Shown: in pieces, positions 48,624-55,902 of the stretch
Numbering within the stretch: position 1 is the first letter of the stretch
Layout of the letters: every line of letters begins with the position of its first letter
Source of the DNA: an uncultured Bacteroidales bacterium
GTDB lineage: Bacteria; Bacteroidota; Bacteroidia; Bacteroidales; Paludibacteraceae
Direction: 5' to 3'
Assembly (NCBI GenBank): GCA_937910305.1
Contig: CALEPS010000002.1
Coordinates: forward strand, 1-55,902
DNA length: 55,902 nt
Notes under the pieces: generated by a model
Told to the model about the DNA's origin: nothing
Database searches by the model: none
What the model saw: the letters and a program-made list of their open reading frames with translations, nothing else
Position numbers and translations under genes: made by a program

Positions 48624-48887
48624 TTAAGCTTCTGCTACCGGCTGGATGGAGACGTACGACTTGTTGTCGCGTTTCTTGCGGAAGGTTACGATACCATCGC
48701 AGAGAGCGAACAATGTGTGGTCGCTACCCATACCCATGTTCTCACCCGGGTGGTGAACGGTACCACGTTGACGTACGATAATGTTACCTGCCTTTGCGAA
48801 TTGACCACCAAAGATCTTCACGCCAAGACGTTTGCTTTCTGATTCACGGCCGTTCTTTGAACTACCGACACCTTTCTTGTGTGCCAT
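48624..48887 (-). CDS. rpmA: 50S ribosomal protein L27
   Basis: An 87-residue protein with the L27 signature: MAHKKGVGSSKNGRESESKR, then GVKIFGGQFAKAGNIIVRQR and GENMGMGSDHTLFALCDG. The N-terminal tail reaches the peptidyl-transferase centre. The start is exact and no cleavable N-terminal extension is present. It lies 17 bases after rplU and ends in a terminator, so rplU-rpmA is one transcript. Confidence 0.97.
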   Translation of the reverse strand: MAHKKGVGSSKNGRESESKRLGVKIFGGQFAKAGNIIVRQRGTVHHPGENMGMGSDHTLFALCDGIVTFRKKRDNKSYVSIQPVAEA

Positions 48888-48904
48888 ACTCTGTTGTCCT
48901 TTCT

Positions 48905-49225
48905 TTAAGCAATAACAATTTCTTTAACTACGACGTTCGTCAGGTCCTGACGATGTCCGTTCAGTTTGCGGAAGCCTTTACGGCGTTTCTTGTGGAATAC
49001 AAGGATCTTCTCGCCGCGGCACTCGTTGTCGAGCACTTCGCAAACTACTTTCGCGCCCTTTACATAAGGAGCACCTACTTTTACTTTACCCTCGTTGTCA
49101 AGGAGCAGTACGTTCTCAAACTCAACGGTTGCGCCTTTCTCGAGCTCGTTCATACGGTTGATGAACAATTTCTTGCCAGCCTCTACTCGGAACTGCTGGC
49201 CTTTCATTTCTACAATTGCGTACAT
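48905..49225 (-). CDS. rplU: 50S ribosomal protein L21
   Basis: A 106-residue protein: MYAIVEMKGQQFRVEAGKKL, then GATVEFENVLLLDNEGKVKV, GAPYVKGAKVVCEVL and the C-terminal FHKKRRKGFRKLNGHRQDLT that binds 23S rRNA. First gene of the rplU-rpmA unit. The leader between promoter and start is about 150 bases and GC-rich with nested stems, which suggests autoregulation as for other ribosomal operons. Confidence 0.97.
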   Translation of the reverse strand: MYAIVEMKGQQFRVEAGKKLFINRMNELEKGATVEFENVLLLDNEGKVKVGAPYVKGAKVVCEVLDNECRGEKILVFHKKRRKGFRKLNGHRQDLTNVVVKEIVIA

Positions 49226-49250
49226 CTGTACTTGTTTTTGGGGCTTATGT

Positions 49251-49365
49251 CTTTTGTCTTTCGACTTTCGACTAAAACCTGTTAGGGCGGTGCGGCGATA
49301 ACCCTCTTCCTGTGCGCTGCTGCCGTAGGCTCATACGCTGCGGCGGTTATACTTATTTGGCCTAA
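49251..49365 (-). promoter_or_regulatory. Candidate L21 leader RNA
   Basis: In the rplU leader TTAGG (49282-49286) pairs with CCTAA (49361-49365) and ATAACC (49298-49303) with GGTTAT (49345-49350), enclosing a GC-rich arm. A TTTCGACTTT repeat (49251-49273) lies between this element and the start codon. Autogenous control is inference from gene identity. Confidence 0.45.
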
Positions 49366-49382
49366 TCCGCGAAAAAAGCGTG

Positions 49383-49414
49383 CAAAGATACAACAATTTT
49401 CTGATATGACCAAA
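49383..49414 (-). promoter_or_regulatory. Promoter of rplU-rpmA
   Basis: Minus strand TTTG, 20 bases, TATCTTTG; RNA start near 49376. Confidence 0.75.
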
Positions 49415-49476
49415 TTTTTCTGCGTTTTTTATAGAAAAAAGTGCATTTTGCCATTGCTATAAAGCAATTAGCTATG

Positions 49477-50643
49477 CTATTTCAACTTCAGTTGCTCGTT
49501 CATCGTCTTGATAGAATAGTCAGCCGGAGCTTTCAGTATTGTCACTACCCAGGACTGAAGCGATTCGTCCCAAGTCTGGCGAGTGATGGTTTTCCATACC
49601 TCGTCAAAGGAGGTCTTCTTTCCCTTGTCCTGCGCCAGAGACTTGCGGTATTTACGATCGGCACGCCAGTTCTTCTGGTATTCCGGCGTCAATTCGCAAC
49701 TCTCCTCTACCGTCACTGCCAGACTGTATTGACCCGTCCCGAAATGGTCACGCAGACCCAGTGAATCGTCCGGAATCTGCATATACGATCGGGGCACGAT
49801 GAAACTTTCGCCGCTCAACGCATATTGGGCTTCCTGTCCGGCTTTGCGGATATAGATGAATGAACCGTTCTCGTCCACGTCCGTTGAATCAATAGGAATG
49901 TCCAGAACAAACTCTCCCAGCACCTCGTCCTGGTGCAGCGAAGGGGTGAAATCCATCCATGAGGATTTGATCTGAATCGTCATTTTGAAATTGAATGTCT
50001 TTCTCTCCGCGAACGAAAAAGAAAGCGGTAGCGGCGAATTGGGCAGATGGGAATGATAAGGATTGATGACGATAGTGTCCAGAATCAGTTCGAACTTCGA
50101 ATGGTCTTTTATCCGGTTCAGTTTTTGCCGGTTCAGATGGCAGGATACATAGAACGAGGTGTCGTTTTCTATGGTTGCCAGACATCCGATACCGTTGAAC
50201 TGGATGCCGCTGGGATCCAGTGCGCCCAGTTCGGAGCCGTGAGAATAGAAATCATTGATGGAGTAGAGTGTGCCAAGCGAACTGGTGAAACTGCATTCCT
50301 TGGACGCCGTTTCCATCCATTCCTCTTTGTGGCGGCGGTCCATGGTAATGAGTTGACCGATAGCTTGAATACCCAGATCTACCACCGATGAGATATAGCC
50401 TGTTGCCACACCTAACGCCGCATTTCCAACCACATTGAGAAGGTCGCTTCCGAAACTGCGGCTTGGACCTTCCGTATTATCGGGTTTGGGTGCAATTTCG
50501 TCCGTCAGCGTACTGTCCGTATAGACGATCGTCTTATAGGTGATAAGCGGCTTCGAAGAAGGTTTTGCAGGGGCTTCCCCTTTGGCAAAAAGACCTGTGG
50601 ACCACAAAAGCAAACAGGCAATGAATAAAAGTGTCTTTTTCAT
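49477..50643 (-). CDS. Secreted hypothetical protein of the CHAT/CHASE2 locus
   Basis: Start chosen at 50643 (MKKTLLFIACLLLWSTGLFA, a signal peptide); an in-frame GTG three codons earlier is possible. The 388-residue protein has a Gly/Ala-rich hydrophobic stretch (VVGNAALGVATGYISSVVDLG, residues about 75-95, given here in part: NAALGVATGYISS) that could insert in a membrane, then beta-rich sequence with many Ser and Asp, and a C-terminal helical region (DEVWKTITRQTWDESLQ). I do not recognise a family. It follows the FecR-like gene with a 2-base gap and probably works with it. Confidence 0.7.
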   Translation of the reverse strand: MKKTLLFIACLLLWSTGLFAKGEAPAKPSSKPLITYKTIVYTDSTLTDEIAPKPDNTEGPSRSFGSDLLNVVGNAALGVATGYISSVVDLGIQAIGQLITMDRRHKEEWMETASKECSFTSSLGTLYSINDFYSHGSELGALDPSGIQFNGIGCLATIENDTSFYVSCHLNRQKLNRIKDHSKFELILDTIVINPYHSHLPNSPLPLSFSFAERKTFNFKMTIQIKSSWMDFTPSLHQDEVLGEFVLDIPIDSTDVDENGSFIYIRKAGQEAQYALSGESFIVPRSYMQIPDDSLGLRDHFGTGQYSLAVTVEESCELTPEYQKNWRADRKYRKSLAQDKGKKTSFDEVWKTITRQTWDESLQSWVVTILKAPADYSIKTMNEQLKLK

Positions 50644-50645
50644 AT

Positions 50646-51503
50646 CTACCACATGTATTGAATATCAGTTTGGGTCTTTTGTGCCTTGTCGGTACGATGG
50701 TACAGCAGTTCGTTGTCCAGCGCGTAAGAGTCGTATGGCTCCTTCAATGCCACTAACACATACACATCATCTGCGCCATCCGGGAAATACACATCCATCG
50801 CGCAGGAGCAGAAGCCGCTTGGCGTGATAGGGCAGGCATTGGCTTCTATCTCCGGGGTGATCACATAGCATAGCGAGACGGAATGGGTGCGTTTGTTCAC
50901 ATGAAGCACGTTGATATGATAGTCTATATCGGTGCGGTTCTCGAACTCAAAATCCAACTCTCCTCCGCTCAGCTTGTGCCGCTTGAGCGTGATCCCGTCT
51001 ATCTTCGGGCTCTTCTTACCGGAGCAGGCTTGCGCGCCGATCCACGCCAACTGTTCCGCCAACTGGTCGTAGTCTATTTCGTTGACCTCTCTCATTCCTG
51101 CGCTTCCGCGAGAGCCTGCACCTAAAATCTTCATTGCGTGAACTGAATTTTTCATCGTGTCTCTTTCCTCGGAGCGGAGAGATATATTCAGTCCCCTTAA
51201 GATACGTGCGGCAAGGTTGTTCTTGGCATCCCGTACCAGTTCGTAAACTGCATCTTTTTCTTTTCCGCTGACCTTGTAGATCTTGTTCTGGCGCGTGTCC
51301 TCTACGCGAACGGAACCGTTTTTGGCAACGCTTAATGAGTCAATGGCGTTCAAAACCAGGTCCACCTCAACGGCTTTCCATTGCGAGGATGAACCGGATT
51401 GCTTGTATTGCACATCGCCCTCATACGAATAAACGCGATACTGTGCTTGCGAACTGAACCATCCGCCTAACAGGCAGAGCGAAATAAATAGAAAACGTTT
51501 CAT
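50646..51503 (-). CDS. Secreted FecR-like / DUF4384-like protein
   Basis: A 285-residue protein with a signal peptide (MKRFLFISLCLLGGWFSSQA). Residues about 22-110 resemble a FecR-type beta domain (YSYEGDVQYKQSG, LSVAKNGSVRVEDTRQNKIY). The C-terminal half (SGGELDFEFENRTDIDYHIN, PDGADDVYVLVALKEPYDSY) recalls the DUF4384 fold that often accompanies CHAT or caspase-like proteins. Both calls are by eye. It sits between the CHASE2 gene and the unknown secreted protein; the gene order CHAT, CHASE2, FecR-like recurs in Bacteroidetes and cyanobacteria as I recall. It likely receives or transmits a periplasmic signal. Confidence 0.6.
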   Translation of the reverse strand: MKRFLFISLCLLGGWFSSQAQYRVYSYEGDVQYKQSGSSSQWKAVEVDLVLNAIDSLSVAKNGSVRVEDTRQNKIYKVSGKEKDAVYELVRDAKNNLAARILRGLNISLRSEERDTMKNSVHAMKILGAGSRGSAGMREVNEIDYDQLAEQLAWIGAQACSGKKSPKIDGITLKRHKLSGGELDFEFENRTDIDYHINVLHVNKRTHSVSLCYVITPEIEANACPITPSGFCSCAMDVYFPDGADDVYVLVALKEPYDSYALDNELLYHRTDKAQKTQTDIQYMW

Positions 51504-51516
51504 TTTTGTCTATATT

Positions 51517-51600
51517 CTTTTGTCTTTTGTCTTTTGTCTTTTGTCTTTCTACTTTTGTCTTTTCTCTTTAAGCAGGCTTGCCTGCGGTCTTTTGTCTTTA
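51517..51600. repeat. CTTTTGTCTTTTGTC repeats
   Basis: Intergenic units of CTTTTGT, with one copy of a GCAGGCTTGCCTGCGGTC core related to the 9823 unit of the AGACCG family. Confidence 0.8.
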
Positions 51601-52737
51601 TTTCAGTTGTCTGCACAACCCGTATATAGCATAGACTATATCAAATGCCAGCGTGCCGAACACAAGCATTGTAATGGCTGGCGTATAGTCCACGTAGATA
51701 TGGGAATGGGCGAATCGGGCACAACCGATAAACACAAATCCGAACATAAAGCCGAACGTCAATAGTCGTACCGCCAGATTGAGCATGTACTTCATTCGCT
51801 CGCTTTCGTTGGCAATGAGCAACAGGCTTACTAAAATCAGGCAGATACATACGGCAAAAGTCCAGTTCTTCCAGGCCGCACGCGTTTGGATATACTGCCC
51901 GTTCAGCATCGTCTGCGTTGCATAGGCATGGATGACCACACCGGCTACCGGCTCCCGCAACGGAGTACGGTATATATCTTTGGTGTCCTCTATCACGCCG
52001 AGCAATACCACTTTGCCTTTGAGCCTGCCTGCTACTGCCGGATTTGCCAAACGGTCAGCGGAAATAACCTCTATCTCTTGGTGTGTAAAATCGATAATTT
52101 CTTCCGTGTTGCCTCTACGGATGGCTTCTTCCGCGCGCTCAGGTGCTGCTATCCGCACTAACTCCAGAGCCATGCTGGGAATAGTGTCGCCGTTGCGGCT
52201 ATAGACGCAGGGAAGGAAAGTGCGTACTACCGTCCAGCTATGATTGACATCCAGATTCGCGTAGCCCCGATGAGGAGGAGTGATCTCATCGTCATAAAAA
52301 GACAAGTTCTCTATCTCATAGTGGATATTGTCGCTGTCTTTCTTGATTTTATGGATACTTACCATGTTGGGTGTGTTGCGGATTGTATTGTATAGTACCT
52401 CGTTGTTTTCCTTTTTTATAGAGAAATAGATATCCAACCCGATAGCTTTCGGCTCATATTGGCGGATGGTATCAATGAGGGGTAGCAGGGAGTCTCTAAC
52501 CAAACCATCTACGCTTACAACTACCACTTCATCGCTCAACTCTCTGCCCTGACGGTCTTCTTCCATCATATTATAGATATCCGACACCAGGAAATCTACT
52601 TTCTTCTCAATTGGAGCAAAGATATCAATCGACGAGAAATCGGAACTCAACATAGCGCTAAATAACCCGGCAATCAGAACGGACAGAATAATGATCAATC
52701 CGCCATGCCACCATTTCATACCTTCTTTATTATCCAT
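51598..52737 (-). CDS. CHASE2 domain membrane protein
   Basis: Start chosen at 52737 (MDNKEGMKWWHGG), 133 bases after the promoter at 52870. The 379-residue protein has one N-terminal membrane helix, a periplasmic CHASE2 sensor domain (residues about 40-290: VVVSVDGLVRDSLLPLIDTI, PKAIGLDIYFS, GYANLDVNHSWTVVRTFLP, LKGKVVLLGVIEDTKDIYRT, given in part) and three C-terminal membrane helices. There is no cytoplasmic kinase or cyclase domain, so the signal must pass to partners, probably the CHAT protein or the secreted proteins of this locus. The ligand is unknown. Confidence 0.85.
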   Translation of the reverse strand: MDNKEGMKWWHGGLIIILSVLIAGLFSAMLSSDFSSIDIFAPIEKKVDFLVSDIYNMMEEDRQGRELSDEVVVVSVDGLVRDSLLPLIDTIRQYEPKAIGLDIYFSIKKENNEVLYNTIRNTPNMVSIHKIKKDSDNIHYEIENLSFYDDEITPPHRGYANLDVNHSWTVVRTFLPCVYSRNGDTIPSMALELVRIAAPERAEEAIRRGNTEEIIDFTHQEIEVISADRLANPAVAGRLKGKVVLLGVIEDTKDIYRTPLREPVAGVVIHAYATQTMLNGQYIQTRAAWKNWTFAVCICLILVSLLLIANESERMKYMLNLAVRLLTFGFMFGFVFIGCARFAHSHIYVDYTPAITMLVFGTLAFDIVYAIYGLCRQLK

Positions 52738-52756
52738 AGTTTGTATATTTTTTATT

Positions 52757-52860
52757 GAGCAATCAGTAGTGTTTTTTGTATAGCACTCAGTGTCGTCTCT
52801 GTATTGCACTCAGTAGTGTTTTTTGTATCGCACTCAGCGTCGTCTCTGTATTGCACTCAA
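52757..52860. repeat. GCACTCAGTAGTG / GTCGTCTCTGTATT repeats
   Basis: About 43-base units alternating CACTCAGTAGTGTTTTTTGT and CACTCAGTGTCGTCTCTGTA. They lie in the leader of the CHASE2 gene. Confidence 0.75.
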
Positions 52861-52869
52861 TTTGCGCTG

Positions 52870-52901
52870 CAAATTTATAACAAAAATTGCACATACGCAA
52901 A
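52870..52901 (-). promoter_or_regulatory. Promoter of the CHASE2 operon
   Basis: Minus strand TTTG, 20 bases, TAAATTTG; RNA start near 52863, inside the repeat leader. Confidence 0.7.
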
Positions 52902-53261
52902 TATAAATGAATTTTTTTGTCTTTTTTGCGCAAAAAAATGAATATATTATTTTTTTATTTGTTACCCTTTCTTTTTGACTTTTTGCACTCGCTTCTCGGT
53001 ATTATATACATAGTATATAATACTAACGTATTAACCTTGAAAAATTAGTGCGTGATAAGTGCGTGATAAGTGGGAGATAAGTGCGTCATAAGTGCGTCAT
53101 AATAAGGTTAAATGAGGACTTAATCCAACAATATAAACCCTGCCCAGTAGTACGGCGATGCATACGGATGACTGACTTCCGAGGACTCAGCTCCCCCTTT
53201 AGGGGGCTGGGGAGCCTCCTCCGTAACCCGTAACCCGTCACCCGTCACCGATCCTCCCCCT
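52902..53261. other. Gene-free stretch with short repeats
   Basis: No gene seen. It contains a TATATAC palindromic stretch near 53003, AAGTGCGTGAT units (53048-53103), ACCCGTAACCCGTCACCC units and two copies of CTCCCCCTTTAGGGGGCTGG-like sequence (53189-53276), the second running into the stop of the CHAT gene. Confidence 0.7.
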
Positions 53262-55902
53262 TTAGTGGGCTGGGGGGGGCTGCCCCGTCATCTTCCCTTT
53301 GTTTTTATATTTCTCATGGAGAACGGACCTGCCATTATTCTCTGAAACCGTCCCCTCCGCCGTATAGTTCCTCACTTCCTGCTGTGCCATCCTGAATGCC
53401 TGCCGCTTGCTCATACCTTGGCTGTAATAGCGGTAAAAAGCAGTCGTTAGCATGCGCGTAGCATCATCATCGACCTTCCATAGTGCCATTAACATCGTCT
53501 GTGCACCGGCTATCTTAAACGCTCGCTGGAGTCCGAACACTCCTTCTCCGGATACATCCCCAAGACCCGTCTCACAGGCGGATAATACTACAATATCTGC
53601 CCCGCGAAGGTCCAACGCCGAGATCTCCTTTGCCGTCAAAATGCCGTCTTGTACACCTTTGTCTAATCGGTTGCTATGTCCGCTTAAAGCAGTATTGGCT
53701 CCTGCAAAAAGCAGTCCGCAGCGGTTCAAAGGATCAATAGGCAGAGCTTGCTGTACATCGCTTTCGATGGTACTGTTCTGAGTGAAGAATTTCTGCTGCT
53801 GTGCCTCTTTCTCCGGCCAATAGAATCCGTGCGTGGCAAGATGGAGAATGTTCTTCCCTTGACCACTCAATGCCTTGAAGGATTCTTCGGTCGCACTTCG
53901 GCCGCGATAGGTATTAACCCGGACATGTTTCTGTTTCAGCATGAATTCAATCGAATCCACTTCAATCTTAGTGCCCGGAAGATCATAAGCCATGTCTCGC
54001 AATGTCATTCGTTGGATGTTTGCCATAGCCAGATCTGTAGAACTATGTTGGCTCTCGTATTTCTGGTGCTCTACGGCCAGGTCAGTAGGAGTCGCGTTGT
54101 ACCGGATGTCTCCGAATAACGCCGCATTCTGATGAGAGTCTGCTCTCTTTCCGCCGATAATCTCCCGAGTGGAAGACAGCCGTACCAAATTATATTTGTC
54201 TCCTATCGTACTTGTCTCGTCATATGGCAGATTCTCCATAGCTACCTGATGCAGGATGCCGGACGGGGAGAAGAAGACCACTTCTCCTTGCTTTATATGC
54301 GGCAAGATGGCACCCCATATTGTTTGAGTGAGCTTTTGACCCTTCGCGTCATATGAATAGATGTTATGTATATTCTCTTTTCCGCGTGTGGAAGTTAATG
54401 AACTTACTTCCTCTTCGCTGAAAAGACGAATTGCCACTGGTGCTTCTGCATCGCGGCGGAGCAGCAGAGCATAGTAAACAGGTATCGTATCTTCTCCTAT
54501 CTTTCCGTTCACAATCTCTATTGCAACCTGTCCATCCTTTAGTGCGCCTCGCACATCCGTCCATTGAGTTTGATTTACCCCTTCAAAACCATTTTTGTCA
54601 ATATATTCCTGAATGGCTGTTTGCAGGTTGTTCTTCGCTTGCAAGAGATTGTATTGTAACACAAGTGCTTCCTGACTGTTCATATCCGTTATGTTTACAA
54701 GGGCTTTCTCGCGTTGCTTGCTCCGCTGGTATAAATTCCGGATATTGCTATCCGGATGATGAGCCATTAAAGAGTCGGCTTCTGTGTTTAGTGCCAGTAG
54801 AAGTCCTTTGGATTGCAACTGCCAGTTATAGAACGACTCCATATATAGATCTTTTATTTTCGAAGAGATACTATCCTCGCAAATCATCACAAACCGGTTG
54901 TTGATAGCATCGTAGCGTTTTAGCATTTGAGAGGCTTGTTCCGCACCGACACTCATGAGTTGTTTCCCGATTTCCTTACGCATAAAATCATTGAAATAGC
55001 CTAATTGCTCAATAGCCTCTTTTTCTCTCCCTGCCAGCGCATATGCCCGCGAGGGAGACAAGCACCCTTCGTTATACCAGGAACCCATTGCGGTTGGATC
55101 ATATTGATTAACTATGTCAGCCGCTTTGGTTGCTGTAACGTAGTCGTGAGTGATCCAATTGTTGGTTGCAAAACGATAGCCGTAATAGGAACTGCTATCG
55201 TTGGTTAAGGTAAAATATTCTTCTAATAACTGGTCTCCTAATGCTATACTGTCTATATTGTAGTAATATTCGGCGAGCGCACCTAAGGCCTGAGCATTGT
55301 TCTCGCATTTCTTGTTATATCGTACTGCATGTAGTAACTGTTCCGAAAAGAATTTGCCTAATTCTTTGCCATATTCTTCGTCTCCTTTTTCTTTATATAA
55401 CTGGTAGGTGTAGGGGAGTACGGATGCATAGTACCACATGTGATAGCAATTCCATTTTTTGTCTCTGCTAACGATATTCGCTTCGGGCAGTACGGGGAAA
55501 ATATATCCCTCAAGAATATTCTTGGTTGCCGCTTCATTATTGAGTGCAGAGTAGAAAAACGAAGCATTGCGTATCAGTTGTTCATACATCTGGTCCCCGG
55601 AATGATATTTTAATAACTCGGTCAATACTGCATGCTCTGCCATGGCAGCGCCTATCGCCCATGATTCATGTGTATAGTAATACCAGTTCTGTGTCGTTCC
55701 GTTCAAATCGCATATGTACAGAACAAAGCGTCCTTGCCATGTTATATCATCTGACAAGGAAAAATGATAGTACCCCATTGTCTTGAGAAAAAAACGAATA
55801 TCGTCAGCCTTCCCAACAATATAGTCATAGCCGTTTCCTTGAATGATCTCCTTACATAAAGCGTAACCCAATCGCAAGTAACGCTCTAAATATCTATCCC
55901 AT
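53262..55902 (-). CDS. TPR-CHAT protease, 5' truncated by window edge
   Basis: The frame is open past 55877 to the window edge (WDRYLERYLRLGYALCKE), so the N-terminus is missing. At least 879 residues are visible. The N-terminal two thirds are helical repeats of TPR or related type, and the last 330 residues are a CHAT domain, a caspase-like cysteine protease. The catalytic His is in HLATHGFYWPE and the Cys in VVLSACETGLGDVSGEGVFG; LQRAFKIAGAQTMLMALWKV follows as usual. The C-terminal tail after the domain is basic. CHAT proteases act in bacterial stress or defence signalling, some by cleaving partner proteins. The last codons (GQPPPAH) come from repeat DNA. CHASE2 and FecR-like genes follow after 520 bases with their own promoter. 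Confidence 0.88.
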   Translation of the reverse strand, partial: WDRYLERYLRLGYALCKEIIQGNGYDYIVGKADDIRFFLKTMGYYHFSLSDDITWQGRFVLYICDLNGTTQNWYYYTHESWAIGAAMAEHAVLTELLKYHSGDQMYEQLIRNASFFYSALNNEAATKNILEGYIFPVLPEANIVSRDKKWNCYHMWYYASVLPYTYQLYKEKGDEEYGKELGKFFSEQLLHAVRYNKKCENNAQALGALAEYYYNIDSIALGDQLLEEYFTLTNDSSSYYGYRFATNNWITHDYVTATKAADIVNQYDPTAMGSWYNEGCLSPSRAYALAGREKEAIEQLGYFNDFMRKEIGKQLMSVGAEQASQMLKRYDAINNRFVMICEDSISSKIKDLYMESFYNWQLQSKGLLLALNTEADSLMAHHPDSNIRNLYQRSKQREKALVNITDMNSQEALVLQYNLLQAKNNLQTAIQEYIDKNGFEGVNQTQWTDVRGALKDGQVAIEIVNGKIGEDTIPVYYALLLRRDAEAPVAIRLFSEEEVSSLTSTRGKENIHNIYSYDAKGQKLTQTIWGAILPHIKQGEVVFFSPSGILHQVAMENLPYDETSTIGDKYNLVRLSSTREIIGGKRADSHQNAALFGDIRYNATPTDLAVEHQKYESQHSSTDLAMANIQRMTLRDMAYDLPGTKIEVDSIEFMLKQKHVRVNTYRGRSATEESFKALSGQGKNILHLATHGFYWPEKEAQQQKFFTQNSTIESDVQQALPIDPLNRCGLLFAGANTALSGHSNRLDKGVQDGILTAKEISALDLRGADIVVLSACETGLGDVSGEGVFGLQRAFKIAGAQTMLMALWKVDDDATRMLTTAFYRYYSQGMSKRQAFRMAQQEVRNYTAEGTVSENNGRSVLHEKYKNKGKMTGQPPPAH

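Overview
The window looks like chromosomal DNA of an uncultured-type member of the Bacteroidales. The evidence is the gene content: BspA-type leucine-rich repeat surface proteins, a DUF6048 outer-membrane protein, a PPi-dependent phosphofructokinase, the rplU-rpmA-serS order, ORF6N and BRO-type proteins, TIR, CHAT and CHASE2 proteins. It is also supported by a repeated Bacteroidetes-type promoter, TTTG (or TTG), then 20 bases, then TAnnTTTG, which I find with exactly the same 20-base spacing at twelve places. Nearly all genes read leftward (minus strand). The exceptions are a tRNA-Lys, a HdeD-like gene and htrA near 33.5-36.2 kb.

Layout. 1-5.2 kb: a leftward run of small overlapping genes of phage or integrative-element character (DUF5675, holin-sized membrane protein, winged-helix replication-initiator-like protein carrying internal palindromic iterons, WYL_2/DUF2693, HNH nuclease). 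5.4-8.8 kb: a two-gene restriction-modification system in which nuclease and N6-adenine methylase are fused and the specificity subunit is separate (BcgI-like). 8.9-14.1 kb: TatC, TatA, a Tat-exported ferredoxin-type aldo/keto reductase, a NapH-NapG-like polyferredoxin and a DUF1893 lipoprotein in one run. 14.1-19.8 kb: overlapping genes for an LRR surface protein, a TPR protein, a membrane TIR protein, a membrane macro-domain protein resembling ThsA of type II Thoeris, and a secreted helical-repeat protein. 19.8-23 kb: PPi-PFK and an AlbA_2-type regulator. 23.4-31.2 kb: one 2591-residue surface protein, preceded by a structured RNA that ends in a terminator. 32-36 kb: ispG, tRNA-Lys, hdeD-like, htrA with a sigma-54 promoter. 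36.3-38 kb: a two-gene radical-SAM peptide system with a long structured leader. 38.3-49.2 kb: ORF6N protein, then housekeeping genes (leuS, SPFH protein, tkt, DUF6048, serS, rpmA, rplU). 49.5-55.9 kb: CHAT protease (cut by the window edge), CHASE2 protein and two secreted proteins.

Three threads stand out. First, short tandemly repeated repetitive sequences of at least a dozen distinct families are scattered between genes and, in frame, inside genes, including three separate insertions in leuS. They supply a start codon in one gene and stop codons in two others. Second, three leaders (about 5.2, 31.4 and 37.9 kb) fold on paper into long nested stems, each just downstream of a canonical promoter; the one at 31.4 kb has mutually exclusive terminator and anti-terminator pairings. 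Third, two conflict or signalling loci deserve attention: the TIR plus TM-macro operon, whose TIR domain has lost the usual catalytic glutamate, and the radical-SAM enzyme with a seven-cysteine precursor peptide. All function assignments are from reading motifs by eye; no database search or folding program was run.
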